Below the pieces are notes generated by a model. That model did no database searches. It was not told where the DNA came from and was given only the letters and a program-made list of their open reading frames with translations. Below are positions 27,770 through 36,445 of a DNA stretch of 64,000 nucleotides, one piece after another. The stretch's first letter is position 1. The number at the start of each line of letters is the position of its first letter. A program made the translations under genes and the position numbers. This stretch comes from Nordella sp. HKS 07 (GTDB lineage Bacteria; Pseudomonadota; Alphaproteobacteria; Rhizobiales; Aestuariivirgaceae), in contig NZ_CP049258.1 of the NCBI RefSeq assembly GCF_011046735.1, positions 6,404,001-6,468,000 on the forward strand. Direction: 5' to 3'.

Positions 27770-28707
27770 GCGATGCTCATACGTGCATGGCTCGGCGGGC
27801 GGCCATAGCGCTGCTTGAACGCGCGGGAAAATTCCGCCAGGGTCGAAAAGCCGGTGGCGAGCGCCACATCGCGCACGCTCAAGCGCGAATAGGTCAAGAG
27901 GCGCTGCGCCCGGTCGAGCCGCAATTGCCGATAGAAGCCGACCGGGGTCATCTGCAGATACTTATGGAACAGGCGCTCGAGCTGGCGGTCGGAGAGACCG
28001 GTGGCGGCCGCCACATCCTTCAAAGTCACCTTGTCCTCGACATGCTCTTCCATGAGGCGGATCGCCTTGACGAGCCGCGGATCGTCTAGCCGATAACGCG
28101 AACCGACCGGCACCCTCGCCTCGCCCGGATGATTGAGATGCCTGGTATGGACAAGCGTGTCGGCGACCTTCTGCGCCAGCGCTTCACTTTCGATCGAGCC
28201 CAGCCAGTCGAGCATCATATCGAGCGCGGCGGCACCGCCCGAGGCGGTCATGCGGCCGCGATCGAGCACATAGGTCTCTTCCGCCACATCGATCCCGGGA
28301 TAGCTTTCGCGGAAAGCCGGCAGCGTCTCCCAGTGGCAGGTGGCGCGATACCCGTCGAGGACGCCCGCGCCGGCAAGCAGGAAAGCGCCCGTATCGACGG
28401 CGCCCAGGAGCGCCCCATTACGGGCGAGCCGGCGCAGTTCATTGAGCACCGGGCGCACCATGCCGGCCTCGTGCTCATAGGAGGCGCAGGCGAAGACCAC
28501 ATCCGGCCGGCCGATCTCTTCGAGGCTTGCCGAGACCGACACCGGAATGCCGTTGGAGGCGACAACGGCCTCACCGTCCATCGACACGAAGCGCCAGGCG
28601 AACGCCTCTCCGGCGAAGCGGTTCGCCACGCGCAAGGGTTCCAGCGCCGAGAACAGCGCGATCATCGAGAAGCGCGGGATGAGCAGGAAGGCGATATCGC
28701 GGGCCAT
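27766..28707 (-). CDS. GlxA-type AraC family regulator (CdhR-like)
   Basis: A 313-residue regulator with an N-terminal DJ-1/PfpI-like (class I glutamine amidotransferase fold) domain, residues about 1-190, and a C-terminal AraC HTH (VTLKDVAAATGLSDRQLERL; LSVRDVALATGFSTLAEFSR). This architecture is shared with CdhR, GbdR and SouR, which control carnitine, glycine betaine and sarcosine genes in Pseudomonas. It is divergent from the carnitine gene cluster across a 99-base gap and is probably its activator. It is translationally coupled to the proline dehydrogenase gene. Confidence 0.88.
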   Translation of the reverse strand: MARDIAFLLIPRFSMIALFSALEPLRVANRFAGEAFAWRFVSMDGEAVVASNGIPVSVSASLEEIGRPDVVFACASYEHEAGMVRPVLNELRRLARNGALLGAVDTGAFLLAGAGVLDGYRATCHWETLPAFRESYPGIDVAEETYVLDRGRMTASGGAAALDMMLDWLGSIESEALAQKVADTLVHTRHLNHPGEARVPVGSRYRLDDPRLVKAIRLMEEHVEDKVTLKDVAAATGLSDRQLERLFHKYLQMTPVGFYRQLRLDRAQRLLTYSRLSVRDVALATGFSTLAEFSRAFKQRYGRPPSHARMSIA

Positions 28708-28806
28708 ATCAGGCGATAATTATCAAGCCAATGGCGGAAAAAGTCAAATCAGCTGAGATTTCCGACCCTACTCTCCTGCCGACCTTATTCCCAGGGAGGA
28801 CACAAA

Positions 28807-29697
28807 ATGAACCCCAAAGTTATCATCACTTGCGCCGTGACCGGTGCCGGCGACACGGTCGGCAAGCACCCGGCCATTCCGGTAACCCCTGAGCAGATCG
28901 CCAATGCGGCGCTCGAAGCCGCCGATGCCGGCGCCGCCATCGTCCACTGCCATGTGCGCAATGTGAAGACGGGCAAGGGTGCCCGCAATGTCGAGCTTTA
29001 TGCCGAAGTGGTCGAGCGCATCCGCGCCAAGAACAAGACCGTCATCATCAACCTCACCGCCGGCATGGGCGGCGATGTCGAGATCGGTCCCGGCGAGACG
29101 CCGCGCCAGTTCAACGAAGCCAACACCGATCTCGTCGGCCCCGCCGAGCGCCTGCTCCATGTGAAGGAGCTGCGCCCGGAGATCTGCACGCTCGATTGCG
29201 GCACGCTCAATTTCGGCGACGGCAACACCATCGTCGTGCAGACGCCGGCGCAGTTGCGCGAGCAGGCGAAGCTCATCCAGTCCTATGGCGTAAAGCCCGA
29301 GATGGAGATTTTCGACTCCGGCAATCTGTGGTTCGCCAAGCAGCTCGTCGCCGAGGGCCTCGTCGAGGATCCGCCGCTCTTCCAGCTCTGCCTGGGCATT
29401 CCGTGGGGCGCGCCTGTGAATACGCAGACCATGGCCTATCAGGTCGGCGAATTGCCGAAGAACGCCATCTGGGCCGCTTTCGGCATCGGCCGCAACCAGT
29501 TCCCGATGGTGGCGCAGGCGATCCTGCTCGGCGGCCATGTGCGCGTCGGCCTCGAGGACAATCTCTATCTCGAAAAAGGCGTCTATGCCTCGAACGGCAC
29601 CCTCACCGAGCGCGCCGTCAAGATCATCGAGGTCCTCGGCTCCAAGGTCGCGAGTCCCGACGAAGCGCGCGACATCCTGAAGCTGAAGAAGCGCTAG
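28807..29697 (+). CDS. BKACE family 3-dehydrocarnitine cleavage enzyme
   Basis: A 296-residue zinc-dependent beta-keto acid cleavage enzyme (DUF849/BKACE, TIM barrel). The zinc histidines are in IVHCHVRN (His47, His49) and the C-terminal ligand Glu is in [10 protein letters not shown]. BKACEs transfer the acetyl-derived part of a beta-keto acid to acetyl-CoA. Those next to carnitine dehydrogenase convert 3-dehydrocarnitine plus acetyl-CoA to betainyl-CoA plus acetoacetate. Here the next gene is exactly that dehydrogenase fused to a thioesterase, so the substrate assignment is strong. ATG 28807 follows GGGAGGACACAAA. Confidence 0.9.
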   Translation: MNPKVIITCAVTGAGDTVGKHPAIPVTPEQIANAALEAADAGAAIVHCHVRNVKTGKGARNVELYAEVVERIRAKNKTVIINLTAGMGGDVEIGPGETPRQFNEANTDLVGPAERLLHVKELRPEICTLDCGTLNFGDGNTIVVQTPAQLREQAKLIQSYGVKPEMEIFDSGNLWFAKQLVAEGLVEDPPLFQLCLGIPWGAPVNTQTMAYQVGELPKNAIWAAFGIGRNQFPMVAQAILLGGHVRVGLEDNLYLEKGVYASNGTLTERAVKIIEVLGSKVASPDEARDILKLKKR

Positions 29698-29716
29698 AAC
29701 TCAAGAGAGCGAGGCG

Positions 29717-29777
29717 CCCTCTCCCAACCTCCCCTTCTCCCGCTTGCGGGAGAAGGTGGCCGAAGGCCGGATGAGGG
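29717..29777. repeat. REP-like hairpin element
   Basis: The gap between the BKACE and carnitine dehydrogenase genes contains CCCTCTCCC, then the perfect stem CTTCTCCCGC/GCGGGAGAAG at 29734-29755, then GGCCGAAGGCC and GATGAGGG. It is a single unit of the same general class as the paired element at 18.0 kb, inserted between two genes of one operon. Confidence 0.65.
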
Positions 29778-29807
29778 TGTCTTCCAAAAATCAGAGAGGA
29801 AACACCC

Positions 29808-31349
29808 ATGTCCATCAAGACCGTCGGCATAGCGGGAACCGGCCTCATCGGCGCCGGCTGGGCCGCGCGCCTGCTCATCAGGGGTTATGACGTCATCGCC
29901 TATGACGTCGTGCCGGAAGCCGAGGCCAAGCTCAAAGCTGCCATCGACGTCGCCTGGCCGTCGATGATCCGCCTCCTCAACACCCCCAAGTTGAAGAAGG
30001 GCAAGCTCAGTTTCACCACAGATCTCAGGGAGATGGCGTCAAAAGCGGACTTCATCCATGAAGCCGCACCCGAGCGCGAGGAGCTCAAGATCAAGCTCTT
30101 CAGGGACCTCGACTCCCACGCGCGGCCTGACGTGATCATCGCGTCGTCCTCCTCGGGCTTCCTGCCCTCGCGGCTTCAGTCCGAATGCGCCCGCCCTGAG
30201 CGTGTGATCATCGCCCATCCCTTCAACCCGGTCTATCTGCTGCCCCTCGTCGAAACGGTGCCGGGCGACAAGACCTCATCCGACGCGATGGACCGCGCCG
30301 GCAAATATTTCGAAGCCATCGGCATGCATGTGCTGCGGCTCAAGAAGGAGATCGACGGCTATATCTGCGACCGCCTGCAGGAAGCGCTGTGGCGCGAGGC
30401 GCTGCATGTCCTCGACAAGGACATTGGCACCACTGCCGATATCGATGACTCGATCGTCTATTCGGCCGGCATGCGCTGGGCCTTCATGGGCTCCTTCCTC
30501 ACCTATCACGCGGCCGGCGGCCCTGGCGGCATGCGCGCCTTTATCAGTCAGTTCGACCCGACGCTCGATCTGCCCTGGACCGATCTCAAATATCCGAAGT
30601 GGAATGATGCGCTGGAGAAGCGGCTCGTCGAAGGCTGCGAGGCGCAGGCGCAAGGCCAGACCGTTGCCGAGATCGAGGCCAAACGCAACGACGTCCTCGT
30701 CGACATGATGCATCTTTTCAAGCAGCACAAGGTCGGCGCCGGCCTCGTGCTGGCGCGCGAGGAAGAGCGCCGCCTCAAGGCCCTCGAGCGCTGGAAGAAG
30801 GGAGCCAAGATCGACGGTCCCCTCGCCTTGCACCACGGCACCGTCATGACCTCCTGGGTCGATTATAACAACCACATGCAGGACGCCTATTATCTGGTGG
30901 CCTTCGGCGACGGTCTCGACGCCTTCTTCCGCTATACCGGCGATGACGAGGCCTATCGTGCGTCGGGGCTCACCTTCTTCACCGCCGAAACGCATCTCAA
31001 TTACTATCGCGAGATGAAAGCGGGCGAGCCCTTCACCATCGAGACCCGGCTTGTCGGCCTTGATGAAAAGCGCATGCATCTCTTCCACCGCATGCTGCAT
31101 GGCAAGACGGGTGAGCTCGTCGCCACCAACGAGATCATGCAGCTCCATGTCGATCAGAAGGCCGGCAAGGTCTCGCCGATGCGCGCGGATATCTATGAGG
31201 CGCTTTCGGCCGTCTGGTCTGTGCATAAGAAGCTCAAAGCCCCGCCTGAGCTCGGCCGGGTGATGAGCATGCCCAAGAAGGGCAAGCCGAAGCCGGCGCC
31301 GAAGAATAAGGCGACGGCGAAGAAGAAGCCTGCCAAGAAGAAACGCTGA
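29808..31349 (+). CDS. lcdH: L-carnitine dehydrogenase fused to betainyl-CoA thioesterase
   Basis: A 513-residue bifunctional enzyme. Residues 1-320 are a 3-hydroxyacyl-CoA dehydrogenase-type NAD enzyme (GIAGTGLIGAGWAARLL at 7-23; catalytic His in AHPFNPVYL at 136-144) that oxidises L-carnitine to 3-dehydrocarnitine. Residues about 335-485 are a hot-dog thioesterase (DYNNHM at 352-357), which in this fusion hydrolyses betainyl-CoA to glycine betaine. The fusion is known from rhizobial carnitine dehydrogenases. The last 28 residues are a lysine/proline/alanine-rich tail (KPKPAPKNKATAKKK) not part of either domain. It works directly with the BKACE upstream. SD AGAGAGGAAACACCC precedes ATG 29808. 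Confidence 0.92.
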   Translation: MSIKTVGIAGTGLIGAGWAARLLIRGYDVIAYDVVPEAEAKLKAAIDVAWPSMIRLLNTPKLKKGKLSFTTDLREMASKADFIHEAAPEREELKIKLFRDLDSHARPDVIIASSSSGFLPSRLQSECARPERVIIAHPFNPVYLLPLVETVPGDKTSSDAMDRAGKYFEAIGMHVLRLKKEIDGYICDRLQEALWREALHVLDKDIGTTADIDDSIVYSAGMRWAFMGSFLTYHAAGGPGGMRAFISQFDPTLDLPWTDLKYPKWNDALEKRLVEGCEAQAQGQTVAEIEAKRNDVLVDMMHLFKQHKVGAGLVLAREEERRLKALERWKKGAKIDGPLALHHGTVMTSWVDYNNHMQDAYYLVAFGDGLDAFFRYTGDDEAYRASGLTFFTAETHLNYYREMKAGEPFTIETRLVGLDEKRMHLFHRMLHGKTGELVATNEIMQLHVDQKAGKVSPMRADIYEALSAVWSVHKKLKAPPELGRVMSMPKKGKPKPAPKNKATAKKKPAKKKR

Positions 31350-31367
31350 CAATCCTGGGAGAGACGC

Positions 31368-32138
31368 ATGCTGCAGCGCGTGATGATCACGGCCGGCGGC
31401 TCCGGCATCGGCTGGGCCATCGCCAAGGCTTTCGCCGACAATGGCGCCAAGGTGCATATCTGTGATGTCGACGAGCGGGCTCTGGGCGAAGCCACGGACA
31501 AATACCCGCAGATCGCCGCCACCCATCTCGATATCACCGACGAGGAAGCAGTCGACCAGTGGTTCGACGAGGCGCTTGACGATTTGGACGGCCTCGACGT
31601 GCTGGTCAACAATGCCGGCATCAAGGGCCCGACCGGCTATGTCGAGGAGCTCAAGCTCGACGACTGGCGCGAATGTATGAGCGTCTGCCTCGACGCGCAG
31701 TTTCTCTGCGCCAGACGCGCCGCGCCGGTGATGAAAGACCAACGCGCAGGCTCCATCATCAACATTTCCTCGACCGCTGGCCTCTATGGCTATGGCCTGC
31801 GCACCCCCTATGCCGCGGCCAAATGGGCGGTGATCGGCTTCACCAAGTCGCTTGCCGTCGAGCTTGGCCCCTATGATGTGCGCGCCAATGCGATATGCCC
31901 AGGCTCGGTCGAGGGCCCGCGCATGGAACGCGTCATCAAAGCCGAGGCCGACAGCCGCGGCGTCGCCTTCGACGTCGTCTACAAGGACTATGTCCAGGCG
32001 CAGTCGATCAAGCGCTTCGTCAAGCCGGAGGAGATCGCCGACATGTGCCTCTTCCTGGCCTCGCCCGCCGCCAAAATGGTGACCGGCCAGGCGATCTCGG
32101 TCGACGGTCATTCCGAAACCTTCCACATAGGGAGCTGA
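31368..32138 (+). CDS. SDR family oxidoreductase
   Basis: A 256-residue classical short-chain dehydrogenase. The NAD(P) loop is TAGGSGIGWAIAKAF, the active-site triad is Ser in ISSTAGLYG, Tyr and Lys in YAAAKWAV, and the structural NNAG motif is present. It lies 18 bases after the carnitine dehydrogenase gene and 5 bases before the acyl-CoA dehydrogenase gene, so it is in the pathway. It may oxidise a hydroxyacyl intermediate (for example a 3-hydroxybutyrate or carnitinyl-type compound). The exact substrate is not readable from sequence. Confidence 0.87.
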   Translation: MLQRVMITAGGSGIGWAIAKAFADNGAKVHICDVDERALGEATDKYPQIAATHLDITDEEAVDQWFDEALDDLDGLDVLVNNAGIKGPTGYVEELKLDDWRECMSVCLDAQFLCARRAAPVMKDQRAGSIINISSTAGLYGYGLRTPYAAAKWAVIGFTKSLAVELGPYDVRANAICPGSVEGPRMERVIKAEADSRGVAFDVVYKDYVQAQSIKRFVKPEEIADMCLFLASPAAKMVTGQAISVDGHSETFHIGS

Positions 32139-32143
32139 CCTCC

Positions 32144-33307
32144 ATGGATTTCGCCCTCTCCGAAGAACAGCGCATGATCGTCAAGACCACGCGCGATTTC
32201 GTCGAGAACGAGCTCTTCCCGCATGAGGCGGAAGTGGAGCGCACCGGCGAGCTGCGCCGCGACCTCTATGAGGAACTCAAAGCCAAGGCGATCGAAGCCG
32301 GCCTCTATGCCGCCAACATGCCGGCGGAAGCCGGCGGCGCCGGCCTCGATACCCAGACCTGGGTCATGTATGAGCGTGAGCTCGGCCGCGCCAATTACGC
32401 GCTGCATTGGAACTGCGTGGCGCGCCCGTCCAATATCCTGATGGCGTGCGAGGGCGAGCAGCGCGAGAAATATCTGCTCCCGGCGGTGCGCGGCGAGAAG
32501 TCCGACTGTCTCGCCATGACTGAGCCTGGTGCGGGTTCCGACGTGCGCGGCATGAAATGCTCGGCCGTCCGGCAAGGCGATGATTTCGTCGTCAACGGCG
32601 TCAAGCATTTCATCAGCCACGCCGATGTCGCCGATTTCGTCATCCTGTTCGCGGCCTCCGGCGAAGAGGACACGCCGCGCGGCAAGAAGAAGCTGATCAC
32701 CGCCTTCCTCGTCGACAAGGGCCATCCGGGTTTCGTGGTGCGCGACGGCTATCGCAATGTCTCGCATCGCGGCTACCAGAACTGCATCCTCGAATTCACC
32801 GATTGCCGCCTGCCCAAAACGGCAGTGCTGGGTGAAGTTCACAAAGGCTTCGAGGTCGCCAATTCCTGGCTCGGCGCCACCCGTCTCCAGGTCGCCGCCA
32901 CCTGCATCGGCCGCGCCGAGCGCGCCCTCGACCACGCCAAGCAATGGGCGGTCGACCGCGTCCAGTTCGGCCAGCAGATCGGCAAGTTCCAGGGCGTGTC
33001 CTTCAAGCTCGCCGACATGGCGCTCGAATTCAAGGCGGCCTGGCTCCTCACCCTTGAAGCCGCCTGGAAATACGACCAGGGCATCGTCGAGGACATGGAC
33101 ATGGCGATGGCCAAGCTCAAGGCCACCGAGATGCTGGCCATGGTCGCCGATGAGGCCATCCAGATCCATGGCGGCATGGGCGTGATGGAAGAACTGCCGC
33201 TCGAGCGCATTTGGCGCGACGCCCGCATCGAACGCATCTGGGAAGGCACCAGCGAGATTCAACGCCATATCATATCGCGGTCGCTGCTCAGACCGCTTGG
33301 CGGATAA
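32144..33307 (+). CDS. Acyl-CoA dehydrogenase (butyrobetainyl-CoA dehydrogenase candidate)
   Basis: A 387-residue FAD acyl-CoA dehydrogenase. Landmarks are ALSEEQRMIVKTTRDF at the N-terminus, CLAMTEPGAGSD, the signature region QIHGGMGVMEELPLERIWRD and WEGTSEIQRHI at the C-terminus. In a carnitine cluster with a CoA ligase and a CaiD-like hydratase, the likely step is oxidation of gamma-butyrobetainyl-CoA to crotonobetainyl-CoA. E. coli CaiA runs the reverse reduction. No electron-transfer flavoprotein genes are adjacent. ATG 32144 sits 5 bases past the SDR stop. Confidence 0.87.
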   Translation: MDFALSEEQRMIVKTTRDFVENELFPHEAEVERTGELRRDLYEELKAKAIEAGLYAANMPAEAGGAGLDTQTWVMYERELGRANYALHWNCVARPSNILMACEGEQREKYLLPAVRGEKSDCLAMTEPGAGSDVRGMKCSAVRQGDDFVVNGVKHFISHADVADFVILFAASGEEDTPRGKKKLITAFLVDKGHPGFVVRDGYRNVSHRGYQNCILEFTDCRLPKTAVLGEVHKGFEVANSWLGATRLQVAATCIGRAERALDHAKQWAVDRVQFGQQIGKFQGVSFKLADMALEFKAAWLLTLEAAWKYDQGIVEDMDMAMAKLKATEMLAMVADEAIQIHGGMGVMEELPLERIWRDARIERIWEGTSEIQRHIISRSLLRPLGG

Positions 33308-33346
33308 CGGAACGGAGGAGCTGCTCGCCCCCACTCGCGACCAGCG

Positions 33347-33397
33347 CTCACCCTCCCCCTTGCGGGGAGGGTCGGCCCGAAGGGACGGGGTGGGGGT
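33347..33397. repeat. REP-like hairpin element
   Basis: CTCACCCTCCCCCTTGCGGGGAGGG followed by GGCCCGAAGGGACGGGGTGGGGG lies in the 120-base gap between the acyl-CoA dehydrogenase and CoA ligase genes. It has a CCCTCCCC/GGGGAGGG stem and the same flavour as the elements at 29.7 and 18.0 kb. Confidence 0.6.
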
Positions 33398-33427
33398 CGG
33401 GTGGTCTATCCACTAGAGAAGAAAACC

Positions 33428-35479
33428 ATGACCACATCCCTCACCCGCCTCCTCTCGCCCACATCCATCGTCTTCATCGGCGGCCATGAATGCGATGTCG
33501 CGATCAAGCGCACCCTCGCTCTGGGATTCACCGGCAGGATCTGGGCCGTCCATCCCAAGCGCGAGCAGCTGGGTGGCATTGCCTGCATCCGTTCAGTCGA
33601 GGAGATCGACGGGATACCGGACGCGGCCTTCATCGCGGTCAAGCGCGAGCCCACCATCGACATCGTCCGCCATCTGAGCAGGATCGGTTGCGGCGGCGCC
33701 GTCATCTATGCTTCAGGCTTCTCCGAGACCGGCGACACCGGCAAGGAACTGCAGCGCCAGCTTCTCGAGGCCGGCAATGGCATGCCGTTGATGGGCCCCA
33801 ATTGCTATGGCTTCGTCAACGCTCTGGCCAATGCGGCATTGTGGCCCGACGAGCACGGCCTGGCACATCTCGAAAGCGGCGTCGCCATCATTACCCAGTC
33901 GGGCAACATCGCCTGCAACTTCACCATGACGCGCCGCGCACTCCCCGTCGCCGCCGTCTTCGCCATCGGCAACCAGGCCGATATCGATATCGCCCGCATG
34001 CTCGAGGCTCTGGCTGAAGACGAGCGCATCACGGCCATCGGCCTCCATATCGAGGGCCTGAAGGACATTGCGGCTTTCGCCAAAGCGGCCGAGACGGCCC
34101 GCCGGAACCGCAAGCCCGTGGTGGCGCTGAAGACCGGGCGCTCCGAGCAAGGCGCCAAGGTGGCGATGAGCCACACATCCTCGCTCGCCGGCGCCGACAC
34201 GCTCTATGACGCGCTCTTCGAGCGTTTTGGCGTCGCCCGCATGACCTCGGTGACGGCTTTCGTCGAGACGCTCAAATTTCTCCATAATGGCGGCCCGCTC
34301 AAGGACAACCGTCTCGTCTCGATGAGCTGCTCGGGCGGTGAAGCGGCACTCATCGCTGATATGGCGATGGGCAGAGATGTACGCTTCCCGGAATTCGATT
34401 CCTGCAGCAAGCCGAAAGTCGCGGCGACGCTCAATGAGTATGTGTCCATCGACAATCCACTCGATTACCACACCTTCATCTGGAACCAGGAAGACAAGCT
34501 CACCGCGACCTTCTCCGCCGTACTTTCGAGCGGCTTCGACGTGTCGATGCTCATCCTCGACATTCCGACCAACCCGGCGATGAAGCCCGATGGCTGGCTC
34601 ACCACGGCGCGCGCGCTGCGAAGCGCCGCCAGGACGACCAAAGCTCGCGCCGCGATGGTGGCGAGCCTGCCCGAATGCCTGCCGCTGCCGCTCGCCGAGG
34701 AAATGGCGGCGGCCGGCGTCGCCCCGATGATGGGGCTCGACGATGCCTTGACCGCTTTCGAAGCCGCTGCCTTCATCGGCCGCAACTGGGCGCGACGCGA
34801 CAAGCCGCCGGCCTTCGTCGCGATGGCCGAGCGCGGCGGCGATCTGGCGACACTCACCGAACACGACGCCAAGCAAAGGCTGAAGGCGTATGGCCTCGAC
34901 GTGCCGGAGGGCATCGTCTGCAAGACGGGGGACGCGGTGAAGGCGGCGGAGACGCTCGGTTATCCGGTGACGCTCAAGGTCTCTTCCGCCGCGATCGCGC
35001 ATAAGACGGAGGCAGGTGGTGTGGCGCTCAATCTGAAGAGCGCGGATGAGGTCGCCGCCGCAGCGGCGCGCATGGCTAAGCTCGCCGATGAGGTTATCGT
35101 CGAGCGCATGGTGACGGGCGCGGTGGCGGAATTGATCGTCGGCCTCAAATCCGATCCGCAATTCGGTCTCGCTTTGGTGCTCGGCGCCGGTGGAATCCTG
35201 ACCGAGCTGCTCAAAGATTCGGCAACGCTCATTCTGCCGGCCTCGCGCATGGAGATCGAGCGCGCGCTCAAGTCATTGAAAGTATGGAAGCTCATCGAAG
35301 GTTTCCGTAACAGAACCGGCGATCAGGAAGGCGTGATGAAGGCGGTCACGGCGATTGCAGACTTTGCCGAGGCGCATCGAGGCCTTATAGAGGAGCTCGA
35401 TGTCAATCCCCTGCTCGTCCTGCCACAAGGTCAAGGTGCCGTGGCGGTCGATGCCCTCATCAGAATGCGTAAAGGTTAG
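33428..35479 (+). CDS. NDP-forming acyl-CoA ligase
   Basis: A 683-residue acyl-CoA synthetase of the NDP-forming (acetate-CoA ligase/ACD) superfamily with all domains on one chain. The CoA-binding Rossmann domain is first (VFIGGHECDVAIKRTL; GPNCYGFVN), then the two ligase-CoA domains with the phosphohistidine region MSHTSSLAGADTLYD, then a C-terminal ATP-grasp domain (LGYPVTLKVSSAAIAHKTEAGGV). ATG 33428 is used; the few in-frame residues before it derive from the repeat. In this cluster it probably activates gamma-butyrobetaine or crotonobetaine. The usual carnitine ligase CaiC is the AMP-forming type, so this is a non-homologous replacement if the assignment holds. Confidence 0.85.
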   Translation: MTTSLTRLLSPTSIVFIGGHECDVAIKRTLALGFTGRIWAVHPKREQLGGIACIRSVEEIDGIPDAAFIAVKREPTIDIVRHLSRIGCGGAVIYASGFSETGDTGKELQRQLLEAGNGMPLMGPNCYGFVNALANAALWPDEHGLAHLESGVAIITQSGNIACNFTMTRRALPVAAVFAIGNQADIDIARMLEALAEDERITAIGLHIEGLKDIAAFAKAAETARRNRKPVVALKTGRSEQGAKVAMSHTSSLAGADTLYDALFERFGVARMTSVTAFVETLKFLHNGGPLKDNRLVSMSCSGGEAALIADMAMGRDVRFPEFDSCSKPKVAATLNEYVSIDNPLDYHTFIWNQEDKLTATFSAVLSSGFDVSMLILDIPTNPAMKPDGWLTTARALRSAARTTKARAAMVASLPECLPLPLAEEMAAAGVAPMMGLDDALTAFEAAAFIGRNWARRDKPPAFVAMAERGGDLATLTEHDAKQRLKAYGLDVPEGIVCKTGDAVKAAETLGYPVTLKVSSAAIAHKTEAGGVALNLKSADEVAAAAARMAKLADEVIVERMVTGAVAELIVGLKSDPQFGLALVLGAGGILTELLKDSATLILPASRMEIERALKSLKVWKLIEGFRNRTGDQEGVMKAVTAIADFAEAHRGLIEELDVNPLLVLPQGQGAVAVDALIRMRKG

Positions 35480-35482
35480 CTC

Positions 35483-36265
35483 ATGTCGTCACCACTCGTT
35501 GTCGAACGCCGCGGCAAGGTCCTCGAAGTCACCATCAACCGTCCCAAGGCCAATGCCATCGACGCGCCGACGAGCCGCATCATGGGAGAGACTTTCGCCA
35601 AGTTCCGTGACGATCCGGAACTGCGCGTCGCGATCCTCACCGGATCGGGCGAGAAATTCTTCTGCCCCGGCTGGGATCTGAAAGCGGCGGCCGAAGGTGA
35701 GGCGCCCGATGCCGATTTTGGCATCGGCGGCTTCGGCGGCCTGCAGGAGCTGCCCGGCCTCAACAAGCCGGTGGTCGCCGCGGTGAACGGCATCGCCTTT
35801 GGCGGCGGCTTCGAGATCATGATCTCGGCCGACGTCATCATTGCCGCCGATCACGCGACTTTCGCATTACCAGAAATTAATTCGGGCACGCTCGCCGATG
35901 CCGCCACCATAAAATTGCCACGCCGCATTCCCTACCATGTGGCGATGGAGCTTCTCTTCACGGGTCGGCGCATGGATGCCCACGAAGCCAGGCAGTGGGG
36001 CATCGTGAACGAGATTGTGACCCAGCCCAATCTGATGATCCGCGCACGCGAAGTCGCCGCGATGCTAGCCGAGGGCCCGCCGCTCGTCTTCGCGGCCATC
36101 AAGGAAGTGGTGCGCGAGACCGAGCGTCTCAGCGTCAAGGAGGCTTTCGACCTCGTCACCAAGCGCAAGCTCAAGACGGTCGATGCGCTCTACTCCAGCG
36201 AGGATCAGATGGAAGGTGCGCGCGCCTTCGCCGAGAAGCGCAAGCCGGTCTGGAAAGGCAGATAG
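35483..36265 (+). CDS. Enoyl-CoA hydratase (CaiD-like)
   Basis: A 260-residue crotonase-family enzyme. The oxyanion-hole segments are FFCPGWDLKAAAEG and NGIAFGGGFEIMISADV. The C-terminal half FALPEINSG... LLFTGRRMDAHEARQWGIVN parallels carnitinyl-CoA dehydratase CaiD. The likely reaction is hydration of crotonobetainyl-CoA to L-carnitinyl-CoA, which a thioesterase could then release as carnitine. It starts 3 bases past the ligase stop and ends the cluster. Confidence 0.87.
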   Translation: MSSPLVVERRGKVLEVTINRPKANAIDAPTSRIMGETFAKFRDDPELRVAILTGSGEKFFCPGWDLKAAAEGEAPDADFGIGGFGGLQELPGLNKPVVAAVNGIAFGGGFEIMISADVIIAADHATFALPEINSGTLADAATIKLPRRIPYHVAMELLFTGRRMDAHEARQWGIVNEIVTQPNLMIRAREVAAMLAEGPPLVFAAIKEVVRETERLSVKEAFDLVTKRKLKTVDALYSSEDQMEGARAFAEKRKPVWKGR

Positions 36266-36293
36266 CGCATGGCTGTTGCAATTGCGATACTCA

Positions 36294-36342
36294 CATGCTG
36301 AGGTGCTTCCCCGGCCTCGAGCCGGGGGAGCCTCGAAGCATG
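36294..36342. repeat. Palindromic intergenic element, second family
   Basis: CATGCTGAGGTGCTTCCCCGG then CCGGGGGAGCCTCGAAGCATG form a long interrupted palindrome with CCCCGGC/GCCGGGG at its core. It sits in the 180-base gap after the hydratase gene. Sequences of the form CATGCTTCGAGG...CCTCAGCATG are a common interspersed repeat type in Hyphomicrobiales. It may also serve as the transcription end of the cluster. Confidence 0.6.
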
Positions 36343-36445
36343 ATCAAGGAACAAAGGACTTGCCGCTTGCCACCCTTCGCGGGCCGCTATGCGGCCACTA
36401 CAGCGTGATGATCATGGGCTGTTCCCGTCATCCAAGCGCGACATC

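Noticed and set aside
30276-32126. 616-codon minus-strand open frame
   Set aside because: Antisense to the carnitine dehydrogenase and SDR genes, which have clear domain motifs.
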